Shown piece by piece: positions 1 to 14,264 of a stretch of DNA of 64,000 nt. Each line of letters opens with the position of its first letter. Within the stretch, counting starts at the first letter, position 1. This stretch comes from Apostichopus japonicus (taxonomy: Eukaryota; Echinodermata; Holothuroidea; Aspidochirotida; Stichopodidae), in the NCBI RefSeq assembly GCF_037975245.1, contig NC_092577.1, positions 31,555,398 through 31,619,397 of the forward strand, read 5' to 3'. The notes beneath the pieces were generated by a model. The model had not been told where the DNA came from and ran no database searches. It saw only the letters and a list, made by a program, of their open reading frames with translations. A program made the position numbers and the translations under genes.

Positions 1-565
1 TTTTTATGTTTACAAACAATTTCCCAATGAGGGAGTGGTCGGGTATTATAGATTTTAAGTCATTCATTTATCGAAAAAGAAACTGACATGCGAAAATGTT
101 TTAAACCATATCAGATTCTTTCTGAAACGATCTCATTTAGTCGGTGCTACTGTGTCAGCCTTTCTCTGTATTTATTGCAGCCTTCTAAAGTCAGTTTGAT
201 GACATGATGGAAGCAAATATTTATGAAAATTCAAGTGCAAAGTAACCTTAAGTGAGGAAGGGGGGGGGGGTATGCATCCACCCGAGGCCTCCCACCGGTA
301 ATTCAATGCCTCACATTACTGAGATACAAACTCAAATAACTCCAACCACTTCCTCCCCCCTTCCCTTACAGTTTATACCTTATACCCCTGCCTGCTTTAT
401 ACCCCCTTTCTACACATTACGAGCAAAACCAAATAACCCCACCTCTCCCTTTGATTTTAAGTTATGTAATGCTTTAGCCCCTCCTTCATACAGAAAGATA
501 ATGGAGAGACAGGTTTCTCCGTCAGTCGGAGTTGGGGTTAACCACCTTCTTTCTTCTTTTCGCAG
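1..565. other. Left-edge intron, nothing coding supported
   Basis: Probably intron of the EGF/HYR gene. It contains a G run (260-269) and C-rich pyrimidine tracts ahead of the exon at 566. The open frame at 252-611 has no recognisable domain, and its frame conflicts with the spliced VWC exon. Confidence 0.5.
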
Positions 566-635
566 AATATCATTGTCAACAAGATGGAAGGACGTTCTCC
601 ACCGGAGATAACTTCATCAGTCAGTGCAGACATTG
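566..635 (+). CDS. Exon 1 in window: first half of VWC-like motif
   Basis: The acceptor is TTTTCGCAG before 566 and the donor is GTAAGA at 636. The phase is 2 in and 2 out. It encodes [16 protein letters not shown] and then ISQCRHC with the next exon. The C-x3-DG-x-x-F-x-x-GD-x-F spacing is that of a von Willebrand factor C domain. A different frame here has a longer open reading frame, but it does not splice to the next exon in frame. Confidence 0.75.
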
Positions 636-3600
636 GTAAGACCACGCCCATTGTACACGATGAACTATTATCATTGGTCGAAGGGAGACGTGAGGGGGAG
701 GAGCATCGTTAGGGGAGGGAGGATGAAATTGGAAGCATTTTGTAATGGGTTATCGGTGCAATCTAGAAACGAAAAGAGAATTTGAGACCAGTCATGATCA
801 AATTTCTCTCTACTTCTTGATTCAATCACAGCGTATGCCTAATGGGCACCGTTCTGTGCAGCGATGTCCTCATCGAGGGGTGTGATGTAGACGCCACGCA
901 GGCACCAACCACACCTGCCATGGGTAAGCTTTCACATTTTGAAGAGCATCAGTACATCAGAGTACTGAATCATTTTGTAGCTATCATTTCGTATCGGGAA
1001 GTTTAATATAGCATTGGGGTTTTTTTATATTTTTTTTTACCTTCTCTCAAATTTGAAGAAGATTATGATAAATGAATAAATATATCCCTTATGTATTAAC
1101 TAATAGAAATGTAAAGGAACATTGCAGAGTGCCCGAAAGGCAAGGACCCTTATGAAGAATATCTTCTTGACCGGCTGATAATCCAAAAATCCAAAACTTT
1201 TACAGTATAATAATAATATTTGCTTTTTATATTGTGCTTTATACCAGCGATAGGTCTCAAAGCTCTTTACAGAAGTTATATTATCCCTGGTCAATGATAA
1301 CCTGTCCCAGAGACAATCCCTCCAGTCGGCAGCAGTTATATACTGCGCCCAATAACAAGTTACCTCTCAAGTACCCATTTAACCCCTGGGTGGAGAGAGG
1401 CAAGTGAGATAAAGCATCTTGCCCAAGGACACAATGTAATGAACTAGGCAGGTATCAAACCAGCAATCCCTGGATCACGAGTCCGTCGCCTTAGCCAATT
1501 GGCCACCACGCTCTCATAGCTTAATTTTAATATTGATTTTTGTTCTTCTTTGTATTCTTCTCCCCTTTCATGCAGATCCTTGTGATCTTCAGCCGTGCCT
1601 GAATGGCGGAACCTGCAGGTCGGGTCTCTTCTCGTTGTACGCATGCGTATGCCCTCCCGGATACGTAGGCGAGACCTGCAACATCCGCGTCCAGATCGAT
1701 CCCTGCAGGCCCTCCCCGTGCCTCAACGGCGGCACTTGCAGTCCCGACGGGAACTCCTTCACGTGTGCGTGCCCCGTACAATTCATCGGTGCCACCTGTG
1801 ACAGGGCTAACCTCTGCGTACCCTCGCCGTGTCTGAACGGGGGCTCGTGCGTTCTGACGGAGAGCGGATTCCCCATCTGTCTCTGTCTAGACGGATACTC
1901 GGGTGTCTTGTGCAACGTCCGCGAAGATCCCTGCCGTCCCGACCCTTGTCAGAATGAAGCCATCTGCCTGGATATCCCGGCCAACCAGAGGCCGTACCTC
2001 TGTGTCTGTCTGATGGGGTTCTTTGGCAACGAGTGCCAGCTTACGCGAAGTGTCTGCGAAAACCTCCCTTGCAGAAATGGCGGCACCTGTAACCAGTTTA
2101 TCTCTGATGGCATCCGCTTCTTCTCTTGCGATTGCCCTGACGGCTACACCGGTCCAACTTGTGAAGAAACCGGTAGGTTCTGCACCCCTTTAATCTACCT
2201 GTTCCTCTTGGGTCCATTGTTCGAAGCAAATGACAGTGGTTCAGCTTCCTTCGCCCTCAAAAATACCAATCAAACACTATCTTTGTATATGCATCAATTA
2301 ATCATTTTCAAACAGCCACATTATAAAGTTCATGCACACGTTTTCTGTTTTCTATTTATTTTTTTCTCTGCTTAGTTAGTTGATATACGACATTTTTCAC
2401 TAATGAACTGCACCGGGGGTTGTGAAACTTAAGTAACGTATCAATGAATCAATATTAAATTTTTGACAGCATGATTCACCACATATGTACTCTTAATGTT
2501 TCAGAGAGCGAAATCCCTGTTTAATAGTCTGTTTTGTTTTTAATATTTTATGTTGCCATAGAGATGATTACCCGGAAGAATATTCGGCAATTATCTGAAA
2601 TATGTCCGGCCAAAACAAATTTTGATAGCTGGCAATCCCTCCTCAGTTTGTTTTCACCGGTTAATTAGGTCATATTAATAAGTATTATCGTATTTCTTCT
2701 TAACATTTTCCCGGTACTTTTCACACTACATTAGTACGAATCACTTTTATGCAAAGAGCAAAAAAAAACATTTCAAAACTTTCACCTTTTCCTGCAATAT
2801 TTGCACAAACGTTTACCATTGCAAGAACGAAAGAGCTGTTTCCATGCTGGTTCCAGATTACTGCATGGAAAATTTGGAAATTCTTAGTAGAAGTATTACA
2901 TGGAATAAATAAAATGTTCATTGTGTATAAATGTGTGAATTTGGTGGAAGTTGACACACGATTGGACAATTTGCCACACAGTTCCGCTGGGTTTTCACAG
3001 ACGGAAAGTATGAAAAAGTCCTGAAGTACAGGCTAACACAAAGAGCTGCTGCCAGCCGTAGCAAGTAAATTGGTATTTTGAACAAAGCTACCAACCACCA
3101 CCAGCATGTTACTACCCCGAAAGACATTTTCTTCTCACTTCATCACTTGTTTCTAAAGCTACAGATGTTTCACACATTGTCACATTTATTTAGACAATCA
3201 TCAAAAGGGGTTTTAAATGTGTGTGATATTTGTGTGATATTTGTGTGAAATATGTGTGGAAAAAGGGTTTCAACACTTGTTTATCTATGGTTTCATTCTT
3301 AGATAATGACTTTGATCAAAATAAAATAAAACTGTTAGCAAAGTGCTTATCCACTAGAGAGCCTGTGTAGGAAAATGTGTAAAAGTAAGTTGGCCTGACG
3401 TTTTGATCCTAGCAGGATCTTCTTCAAAGGCTAAATGACAAGTAACAGTAACAGAAGGGACAAAAAACATGCACAGAATACAGACAGGTTAATAAGCGAG
3501 GTGAACACAAAGAGATAGATGTAAGGGGATTAATAGACAAGGGATGATCACAGGATTACACCTTGCAACAAATCCTATTTTGTTAATTTTTTATTTACCC

Positions 3601-6600
3601 CCTTATTTTTTTAGGTTGCGATAGATTTCAAAACAAAACCCATTGACCCCTTAAAAAACTGTCTGCTGAAAGATGAAAAGTTCGTTTTCAAAACTCTGGC
3701 CTGGTAAATCAGTTATATGATCGTGAGTTAGGACTGTAGAAACCATACAGCTAAAAGGTACGGCTATTACAATTTTCTCTCTTTTTCATTTTTTTTATAT
3801 GATACAGATGACCCCTGCAGTCCTGACAACGACCCTTGTGTGAATGGTGGTCTCTGCATTGCCATCTCAGACTCACAAAGCATATGCGTCTGTGGAATGA
3901 TGTACATGGGTCCAACTTGCGACACCCTAATCGACCCTTGCCTGTCACTGACCTGTTTGAACAGAGGTCGTTGCAGCGTGGAAGATGGCCTGGCTACCTG
4001 TGCCTGCGAAGAGGGTTTCTCTGGAACCAACTGCGAGATACTAGGTAAAACTATGTCTTCTCGATAGTTTGGGTGTTGGATTAAAGATTATAAGGGGAGG
4101 GTGGGGAGGGTGGGAAGGGGGGGGAATCCTATGTATCCTGATGTAGGCTGTGACACTTCCGCTAAAATCATACCCAGTTTAAAACCAGATCAGAACAAAA
4201 GGAATGGTCATCATTAGGTCATTGTTTAAGTACTTGTTTTGTCAGACGAATTCTGTTTCTTTTACTATAGACCTGTCAACTAATTTATTGAAAACGGTCT
4301 TGAGGCACGTAAACTCCAACGCTAGCAGTATTTTAAATACGTGCAGTGAAGTAGTTGAGATAAATATTTATTTTGTTTACATACCATGTCTTGTCACAAA
4401 GTATCCAGTTTTTCATTTTAATTTTTTTAATATTTTTTTTAATGTAAGAGTCATACCAATCAAGTGCTGAAATGATGATAATATCATCAAAAGGGAAAGA
4501 AAAAAAATCTGTTGGATAGCTGGACGTGCCTTTAATTTCAAATGTTACATAATAACGTTGATTCATTGATTCATCGATTTTTGTTTCCCTGTTTTTTGCT
4601 CGTCAGATTCCGTTTGTCAATTCAATCCTTGCTTCAACCAAGGGACTTGCGTTCCGGACAGTTCTGACCCTCGGGGCTACATCTGCGATTGCTTGGACAA
4701 CTATGAAGGAGACCGATGTCAGACGTTTACAACCAGTGAGAACCTCAGTCTTCTATCTTTGAATTGCTTTGAAAAAAAAGAACAAGAAAAAGGATCAGTT
4801 TCAGTTCATATCGGACAGTCTCAATTCACCCATTTGTTCATACTTTTTTTTAAATTAAAAATTTAAAAATTTAAAAAAAAAAAATTAAAAAAAAAATTAA
4901 TTAAAATTAGTTTTAACGTGTCTGTATTGAAGAAAGCAGAACCGCCAAAGGTGGATTTCGAAATATTATTGGAGTGACTAGAAAACACAAAAACACCAAA
5001 CACCAAAAAAAAAGACGTGGTAATATCGCTCTGTTGAAAAGAAGCTCTTCTTTGTGATCAAGGTAGAGAGAAGAAGCAGAAGTAGAAATTTTAAAACCAC
5101 ATCCTTAGTATTTAAACCATATCAAACGGACTACTCAAACCACTGCAAATAACGGTAAAAAAAAGGCAACCCCGGCCGGTTTTCTATGTTTACTTTGAGT
5201 TGACTCACCAAAACTGCAGGTTTTTTACGTCTCAACAAGATTCTTTTAGTTTGATTCATCCAGTTTGACTCTTAATTCGTTGTCTCAATCAAATCGGATC
5301 CATTTATTATTTATTTATTTGATTTTACAAAATTTCTATAGCGCCTTATCCAATCAGAAATTGCTCTAAGGCGCTTTACAGTAAAATACATACAAACATG
5401 ATATACAAATATATAAATCGTTAATGTAAGGTTATAAAAAGGGTTAGAAAATTTGTTATATACAATCTGACAATAAATTGTATAAAAACTGCAAATGGGA
5501 AATCGAAAATTATACATACAAATTCTTAAAATTTCGTAAAATTTAAATATATATAATCTCCTTGTTACCTTTGTCAGGTCCTTGTTTTCCGGATCCCTGC
5601 GGCGAGAACGGCTTCTGTGTCATCTCGAACGTCGACACGACGCAGGCCCTCTGCCTCTGTAGCTTCGGATACACCGGAAGGGTCTGCGATCAGCTCTCGG
5701 ACCCCTGTCAAGGTTCCCCTTGCCAAAACGGAGGTGCCTGCCTGCCGCTGGGAGACACTTTCTACTGTAACTGCACAGAGTCGTACATGGGAGAGAGGTG
5801 TGAAAGCAGAGGTATTCTATCCCTTTTGCTCTTTTGAGTACATTCCATAGATTTGCGATTCATATTTACAGGATGTATCTCCTGTTGCATGCATGCATGT
5901 GTATATTAAAGCAGACACTATTGAAATGCAATCCGATTTGGAATTGAATGCAATTTGCAAAAATTTGACTGGAATATGTAGTTTAATTGGATAGGATCCA
6001 TTTGACCTTGGACTGGATGCAATTCGATCGGATTGATCATTTGAATGCAGGTCATTGGATTCGTCGCAATTCGATTGAAATGGATGCAGTTTACTTGAAA
6101 AGCATCCGTTTGACCTTGGACTGGATGTACAGTAGTAATTCGATTCGATTGATCATTTGAATGCAGGTCATTGGATTCACTGCAATTTGATTGAAATGGA
6201 TGCAGGTGAAGTGGATATAGAAACCAATTTCCCATCGGGCTAGATAAAGCAATTCTATTTGATTTGATTCGACTGTAATCGATGTGAACTGTTTTCAGCT
6301 CTTTTGAATTGATTGCATCAGGTTCACTGGGGTTCCAAAGTCAGGGTTTATAGGGACACACATATGAACAATGATCAGGGTTTTTCCTAGTATTGTTTCA
6401 TGGGTTTGTATTACGTTTCTTGTAACGTTTTAAACTTGAAAACTTGAAAACGCAATCCTCTGTTTCCATTTTTCAGTCCAATGTGAACCCAACCCCTGCT
6501 TTAATGGAGGTACATGCCAGGAGGGAGATGCGGACACTTTCAGCTGTCTCTGCCCTCCGGGTTTGGCTGGCGACAGGTGTAACGTGTTGCCCACCCCCTG

Positions 6601-9600
6601 TTTCGGTGACCCGTGCGTCAACGGAGACTGCGTCCCCGTCCAGACAGGGTTCACCTGCATCTGCTACGACGGTTACACCGGGAACACATGCGAAGATAGA
6701 GGTATGTTAATTGAATTAAATTCAAGTTTATTAAAGTGCTGACTAATTTGAACCTGTCATTGGCTCGATATGGCAAAGGCGGATCGCCAGGTGGGTCCTG
6801 TAAGTCCACAGGACGTGCTACCCAAACCCTCCCTTTTCGTGTCGGTTGGATGAACTTTCAAAACTCAACGTCTGCACCCCCCTCTCAAGATAATTGCAAG
6901 TATTTGTCGGTAATATTGAGACGGCGTTTACCCAATTAAGGATATGAATATATGCATTTCTTTAGCCATGTCGTGTGACCCTCTCCAAGTGCTCGCAATG
7001 TTTGAACTCCCCGTTTAAACCACAGGATGTTTTGGTATCTAGAGTCAAACCCAAAGCAAGATGGTGGCGAGGGAAAGAATATGAAATTTTGAAAATTAAG
7101 AGAAATAACTTTGTACACACCTACAGGTACTGTACGTTCTAGACCGACCGTCTGCCAAAACTACAGCCCCCGAAAGTCACTGGCAGAATACCAACAGAGA
7201 TCCATCCAATTTTTTTTTTCTCAATTTGACGTCCATAGCCCAAGCTAGCAGGCATGAGCTTTTTCTGCGAATTCGCGGAATATCCGTGATTTCTTTTCTA
7301 CCTTGGGGCCAAAAACTATTATCCTAACACACTGTAGCATACGAAAACTGGAGCCTATACCGCAATTTTTGCAAAGTTCTGTGTTTTTTTTTTTACCCCA
7401 GGTTCATCCCTGAGCTAGCTTTCATGATTTCTGAGCTTCGATGGGGGGTGGGGGGGGGTCTGGTGGTATGGTAACTCTGTTCTCATGGACAATCCTGGGT
7501 TGTAGGAAAATTTGACTACGAGAAATGGAATCGAAAAAGCAAAGCATGTTATAGTCTTTCACATAATATTTTCTTTGAATTAACTTGCTTTCATCCCCCC
7601 CCCCTGCCTTTTTTTTCTCTCCTTGTCATCGTTCAGACGAGTGTACCTGCCCAGAAGATATCTCCATTCCCTCTCTGCCCGGTTCATCATTCTACCAAGT
7701 TTTCTGGGACGTCCCTGATTGCAGCGGCTACCAAGTTTCTTCAAGTTTCCAATCTGGAAGTTACTTCACCCTCGGAAGGAGTATCGTCAATGTCACCTTC
7801 ACCTCCGGAAGTGATGTGGTGGGGAGCTGTTCGTTTAACATCTTCGTAGAAAGTGGTAAGGCAGATTCTCACCACCATAAACATGGTTGTAGCTATGCAT
7901 CCCGCGAAAGTGTCCATTAGCTATAAGGGTTGCATCCAAAAACCTGCCGTTTGTATTGAACGGCAGGTTTCTTTCCAGTTGGTTAACCAAGTGATCAGTC
8001 CCATGTTTTCGCACCTTAGTTGAGCTGCCTATTCGTCTATTATGCAACTCATCACACAGCTAGTAGCCAAATCACTATCAGATCAAGGCAGACAGACATG
8101 GCAAGGTGTGAACAAATCAACTCTTCCAAACTCACCAGTCTGTTTGCAGGAGAGATAAAGATTCAGTAAGTTGAGGTCAAGAGAGCTGAAAAATGCAACC
8201 TATGGTTTATGGACTAATTCTCGTCATGAGTGGGCAATCGGTTTATAGCATAGCATCTGATTGTGTCTTTTTTTATTTTATAAGATTCTGGGTAGCATGA
8301 ATACAGCTAAACATACAGTATTCCTGTTTATAGTACTATTGTTCAATGTGCGGTTTCTATTGTATTTTCTATTGCGCCTTGAAAAGAACTGTGCAAAAGT
8401 GCTTATAACACAGACCTCTGCAATCGCTAGTGTTACAGTTCTAATGAATTTGATTAGTAGTAACAATAACTCCACCAACTGTATGCCTTTTGATAATCAC
8501 ACACCCGGGCCAACAGAGGACATTTTCCCACGCCTCTCTGTTTATAGAAATTGGTTGAAATATACTGCGTATTGACATTGGTCAGGGTAATTCCCTGACA
8601 ACATATCCTGTCAATTCATAAATCAATCACCCATGCATGTCATGATAATAGTCACGCGGGAGATTCTAACCACGGTTCTATACGGAGTTGAGAGAAAGGT
8701 TACCACCGGTTAAAACGATAGGGTAATCGTTTGTACGCGATATTCTTTAGGTTTCCATATCAAGTTCATGAGGGTGTGCCTCTTAGAAGAGTAATTATGT
8801 GGTTACAAATCTCAGAAAAAACAATGACAGTCATAGAGGTTGGGTAGTTCATTGATAGGCGTCTACAAAGTTTCCAGCACAGAATTTCTTGTTTTTGAAT
8901 ATTTTTTGGGGGGTTTCGGCAGAGGATAAACAAGGGTCATGTTTGCATTACTGCAAGCTAGCCATTTTATTGTTGTGTATGATTTCATCGACTCTTGGCA
9001 ATAGGGTAATCGTTTGTACGCGATATTCTTTAGGTTTCCATATCAAGTTCATGAGGGTGTGCCTCATAGAAGAGTAATTATGTGGTTACAAATCTCAGAA
9101 AAAAACAACGACAGTCATAGAGGTTGAGTAGTTCATGGATAGGCGTCTACAAACTTTCCAGCACACAATTTCCTTTTTTTTAAATATTTTTTGGGGGGTT
9201 TCGGCAGAGGATAAACAAGGGTCATGTTTGCATTACTGCAAGCGAGCCATTTTATTGTTGTGTGTGATTTCATCGACTCTTGGCAATATCATTCAGTTAT
9301 AATATATTGTATGCATGTATGTATGTGTGTATGTATGTATGTATATTAGATCCTCCTGCAAGCAGGAACTCGCGAAGAAGCCTCATTGGATTATCAAATA
9401 ATAATAATATAATAAATGAGACTTATATAGCGCCAAATCAGTAGACAAAAGTCACTTTGTAAAGCTCAAGGCGCTTTACAAAGAAAGCAAACTAAATCAA
9501 AGCAGCAAGCTGACCGAAGTCAGTCTGTTAGATTCATATTTAACGTCCATGATTATGAATTGTCAATTGTCAGCAACTCTGTAACCGTACGACATACATT

Positions 9601-12600
9601 AAACTTAGAGTGACTATAACCGGGGACCTTATGCTTGGAAGGCACCGGCGTTAACCACTGAGCTAACACTCCTGGACACTGTGGAAACTGGACACTGTGG
9701 AAGGGTTAAGTTAAGTTCATAGTATGGATAAGACCATGCAATCTGCAAAATAGATTATATCAGACCTCTAGTTGTTTCATAGCATTTTGAGGAGTTATTC
9801 ACTGATAATGACTCGTTCACATTAACTTACAGATGTGGCTGTAGACCCATGTGGATCCAACCCATGCCAGAATGGAGGTCAGTGTACTGAGCTACAGGGT
9901 AACAATTACCTCTGCTCATGTCCTGATACTCACACAGGGAGAAACTGTTCTGTTCCTGTATTAACAAGTGAGTATCAAATTGTTTGGAAATAATTAAAAT
10001 CCTGATTGAGCTGGGTAAAGAATTTAATGTTCCAGGATGGATGGGGAAGAGGCGTTTCGGGAGGTAATAAGCAGAGAAAGGAAGGTGGTGTGAAGATAGA
10101 GGCCAAGGGAGTCTTGAAAATGCTGAGCTAGAGAGAGGGAGTGGTTAAAATATATATATGTTGATCTGCAAAAGTGGGGGGGGGAGGAAAAATGAGCAAT
10201 AACATAGGCTTGTTGATAACGTTTCATCGATATTCTATTTCTCCAGGGCCTTGCGATGCATCACCATGTTTGAACGATGGGTTCTGCCTCAACATGCCGG
10301 GTACCCCCTTGGGTTACTTGTGTTTCTGCCGGTCCGATTACATTGGCGCCCGATGCGAGATCCCCAACGACGGCTGCGCACAGAGTCCGTGCGAGAACGG
10401 TGGCACCTGCAGCCCGGAAGCTGAGGGTGCCTACAGCTGCGATTGCGCACCGGGATACGGAGGTGTAGACTGTAGCGAGCCACTTGCTTGCTTCCAGGAA
10501 CCGTGTCAGAATGAGGGCACATGCGTCGAATTCCCGTCCAGTGTATATCTCTGCTTGTGCCAACAGGGGTACATCGGACAGGACTGCCAGGTGCGAGACA
10601 GGTGCGGATCGTCCCCCTGTGAAAATGGAGCGACCTGCATGAATGGCGACTCTGATTACACCTGCTCTTGTCCCGATGGGTATTCGGGAAGGACGTGCGA
10701 AGGTGAGACGGAAGGACGTCTGTGAATCTTAACAGTCACGGCAGCAGTTTGGTCTCGTATTGGGGGATTTTGAGGGGTTAGGGATATGATGAATGTATCA
10801 GGGCAGTAAGATATGTACTAAGAAAGTGGCAAAACCAGCTTATGAACAAGGGTCAAAACTTTCACAGAATTGAAGAGCGCATGTTCCACTGTACCTCTGC
10901 CTTCCCCCCCCCCCCGACCCCTCCGCTCCCATCTCTGTGGCGCAATGTTCTCGACAAAATCGTCATAAATCCCATTGTAGTGAAATATCTAACCATTTCA
11001 CTTTCTTTGTTCGCAGTCAACGACAATGAGTGTGTGCTGGAGTGTCCCGAAGACATCTTAAGGACTGTGGAACCTCCCATCAGCTTTCTGTCAGTAGAGT
11101 GGGAATATCAAGAGACCATCTGTGACCTCCAGGTGATGTTCACGTTCCTCCCCGGCAGTCAATTCCCAGTCGGCCAAACCACAGTGCGAGGCGCCATACA
11201 GGGCCCGATCATATCGAGGGAGTGCTCCTTTACCGTCACTGTACAGCAAGGTACGTTTCTACGTGTTCTGCTGATATGGTACCACCTCGAATCGGTTCCC
11301 AACGAACCGTCGAAATGGTGATATCTGCCCAGTTTAAATTACCATCTTAGTGGACTATCCTCTGAAGAGCCAAAAAAAAATGATATTATTCACTCCGAAA
11401 AAGAAAAATGTTCATGAATTATTTTTTTACTACCGAATGTAAAGGAGTATTTGTTTACAACAAATTTTTAGAGAATGATGGATGTGGACTTTGTTTTAAC
11501 AGAAAAATTTGACCTTTGACCTGCAAAATAGACCTTCAAAACAATCAATATTGAAATAGAAGTGACCAGTGAGAAGTTAGATTTATAAAAATTGATTTCA
11601 AAGATTAAATATACTTCCAGAGCAACAAGTTTCATATCTCGGTCTAAATATCTCTTTTAGCATAATGTAGCATTAAAATCGCTACAAAATGGTGGGGAAA
11701 ATCTGCCAATACTTTTTTGATAAAGTTTAGAGTTTTGTGTGTAGCGAGAACTATATTGAATAGGTAAGAAAATTCTGTGGTGAAAACATTTGCTAAACAA
11801 ATGGTGCTGTGGCCGAGTAGATAAAGGCGGTGGCATTTGCAGCAATGAGGCTTTTTAGCAATTGGGAGGTTCCGGGTTTGATACTTGGCCGGGTCGTAGT
11901 AAGGTTGGTTTTTTCATCCAAAAGCAATCTACGGTTTTCCCATCTGAAATAATTTCTTAAAATTGAACAGATTCCAAATTTGAGTTCAAATGTTGGATTG
12001 GAAGCCACCCAACGTGTAAGTCGTAATCCATAAGCGTAAGTATGTCGTCCAGTTACAGAGTTGTTGACAATTAACAATTCATAATCATGGACGTTAAATA
12101 TGAATGTAAGAGACTGACTTCGGTCAGCTTGCGGCTTTGATAAGCCAATGCGGCTTCTTCGCGAGTTCCTGCTTGCAGGAGGATCTAATATACATACATA
12201 CATACATAAGCCCTTGCTGGTTTCTCCCACATTTGTGGTTCGCTTAAGCCTCGTTAAAATAACTGCTGATTATTATGATTATTATTATTATTATTATCAT
12301 GATTATTAAACAACCTTTCTGTGTGTTAAGCAATTTGACCATTCTGCAAAAGCAGCATGTTTGTGAAAGCGATTAAAGATTCAAAGATAGATGACGTTTT
12401 CATGAATGCAGCTTGTTGGAATTATTCGATTGCCTTTGACACTGGGTCAAACTGTGGAAACAGTATGAAATCAAACTACTGTGATGTCATTACGATTTTT
12501 ATATGTTTCGTGTTTTTTTGTTCCTCCCCCCCCCCCATCCCTCTTCTTAACTTTCTCAGATCCCTGTCTCTCAGAGACTTGCAGCGGTAACGGTGATTGC

Positions 12601-14192
12601 TTTACTCTGACTTCCGAAATTTTTGTATGTCTGTGCGATCCGGGATATACAGGTGATAGGTGTCAGGAGTTATTTAACCCTGGTGAGTTTAGAACGTGAC
12701 AAAATGAGTTTCAAGCAAGAGAGCGTTAAATAATATATCGTGGTATAATATACTGTACCCTTGCAATATTAATTTATGTATATGACGGTATGGGATATGT
12801 GTCCTTTGGCAGTGTGGCTCTAAATGTGTATCGTTTATCAGTCTTTAGTGTGGTAAGCCATGTGTGCACTGGTGTTACCACATTAAAAAGTCTCGGTTGA
12901 GTAGAACAGTAGTACCCTACAACCAATCGCATAGCAGATTAATCACGAAGGCATGTAAGCAAGGCGACCTGTACGGAAGGTACACATACAACAAGTAGCG
13001 GGTTAAAGGGTGTCTCGGTTCCTTAGCAACGCAAGTGTCCTTGTCCATGTTGTGATACAAGTGAATGCCATACGCGGCCATCTTGAAAGGCTCAGACTTA
13101 AGACATTCGAATCAGTAACCAGAGTCCAAGGTCCAAAACAAGCCAGTACTCTGTCCATTGCAAAAGAGAGTAACTCTCAGACGTCAAACTTAGAGCGATT
13201 ATTCATGAAATTTTACGATAGTGGTAATAAATAACACTTTAGTACTACTATTTACAGAGCAGGTCACATGACCCTCTGTGGTACCTTGCTTACTTTGTAT
13301 AGTGAGATGTCCAGATTTATATATGTCGAGGGAGCTTGTTCCAAAGCTGCTACTTTCACACAAGATGCATCTTAACTACACAACTTATGAATATGTAGTT
13401 AACAGAAGAATGACCTTCCTCACACTATTGATATTACATTATATATGGCATGCTCTATAAAAAGGTGAACCAGCCATTTTATTAGGGGTGCCCAATTATT
13501 TTTGAAGCCGCCAGGTATGATGTATTTTCTAAAAAGAACATTATGACAGATATTTGAGGGAGGGGGGGGGGAGGAACCCTAGGTCAGCTGTTACACCTTC
13601 CTCCCCTCCCAGGGTGACTCAACCAAGGTGAACCTACCCATCCGGGTAACAATTGGTTAACAACAATGATTTTATTTACCCATACATTTAATCTTTCATC
13701 GATTGTTTTTACAAACCAGGAACCGGCTCTCAGTGTCTCTCCGAACCTTGTCAAAATGGAGCCACGTGTTTCGATGTCAGTGCCAACTACACATGTCTGT
13801 GTTCGACCGGTTACACTGGGAGGAATTGTAACGAACTAGAACCAATAGGTGAGTTTAGATGTATCAATAGTTTAAAACTTGAAACTGATGACAGTGAACA
13901 AAAAACCAAAGCAAGCAAAGTACTGTTTTGCATAATTAGGGGAAAAAAAGAGTATAATATACAGCAATCGTCGATGGATATTTCTGGTAAAGCTTTAGCA
14001 TTACTTTTTATTATTCCTACTATCGTCAGTTGAAAATGTCAGTAATAAAAGCCTCCTTGTACACTGGATGAGAGCAATGGTCTGAATAATGTTAGGCTCA
14101 CGACCCAGGATCTCCCATCGGAACTGAGCCGATGGAGACTAACCAGACCCTGCCCCCCTCCCCCACCCCACCCACCCCATATATATATATAC

Positions 14193-14264
<72 letters not shown>

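Noticed and set aside
252-611. 119-aa frame at the left edge
   Set aside because: No domain; the true exon 566-635 uses another frame supported by splice sites and the VWC cysteine pattern.
11811-11895. Functional tRNA-Leu/Ser gene
   Set aside because: The acceptor stem does not pair well and the same body and tail follow as in the other SINE copies, so it is a SINE head.
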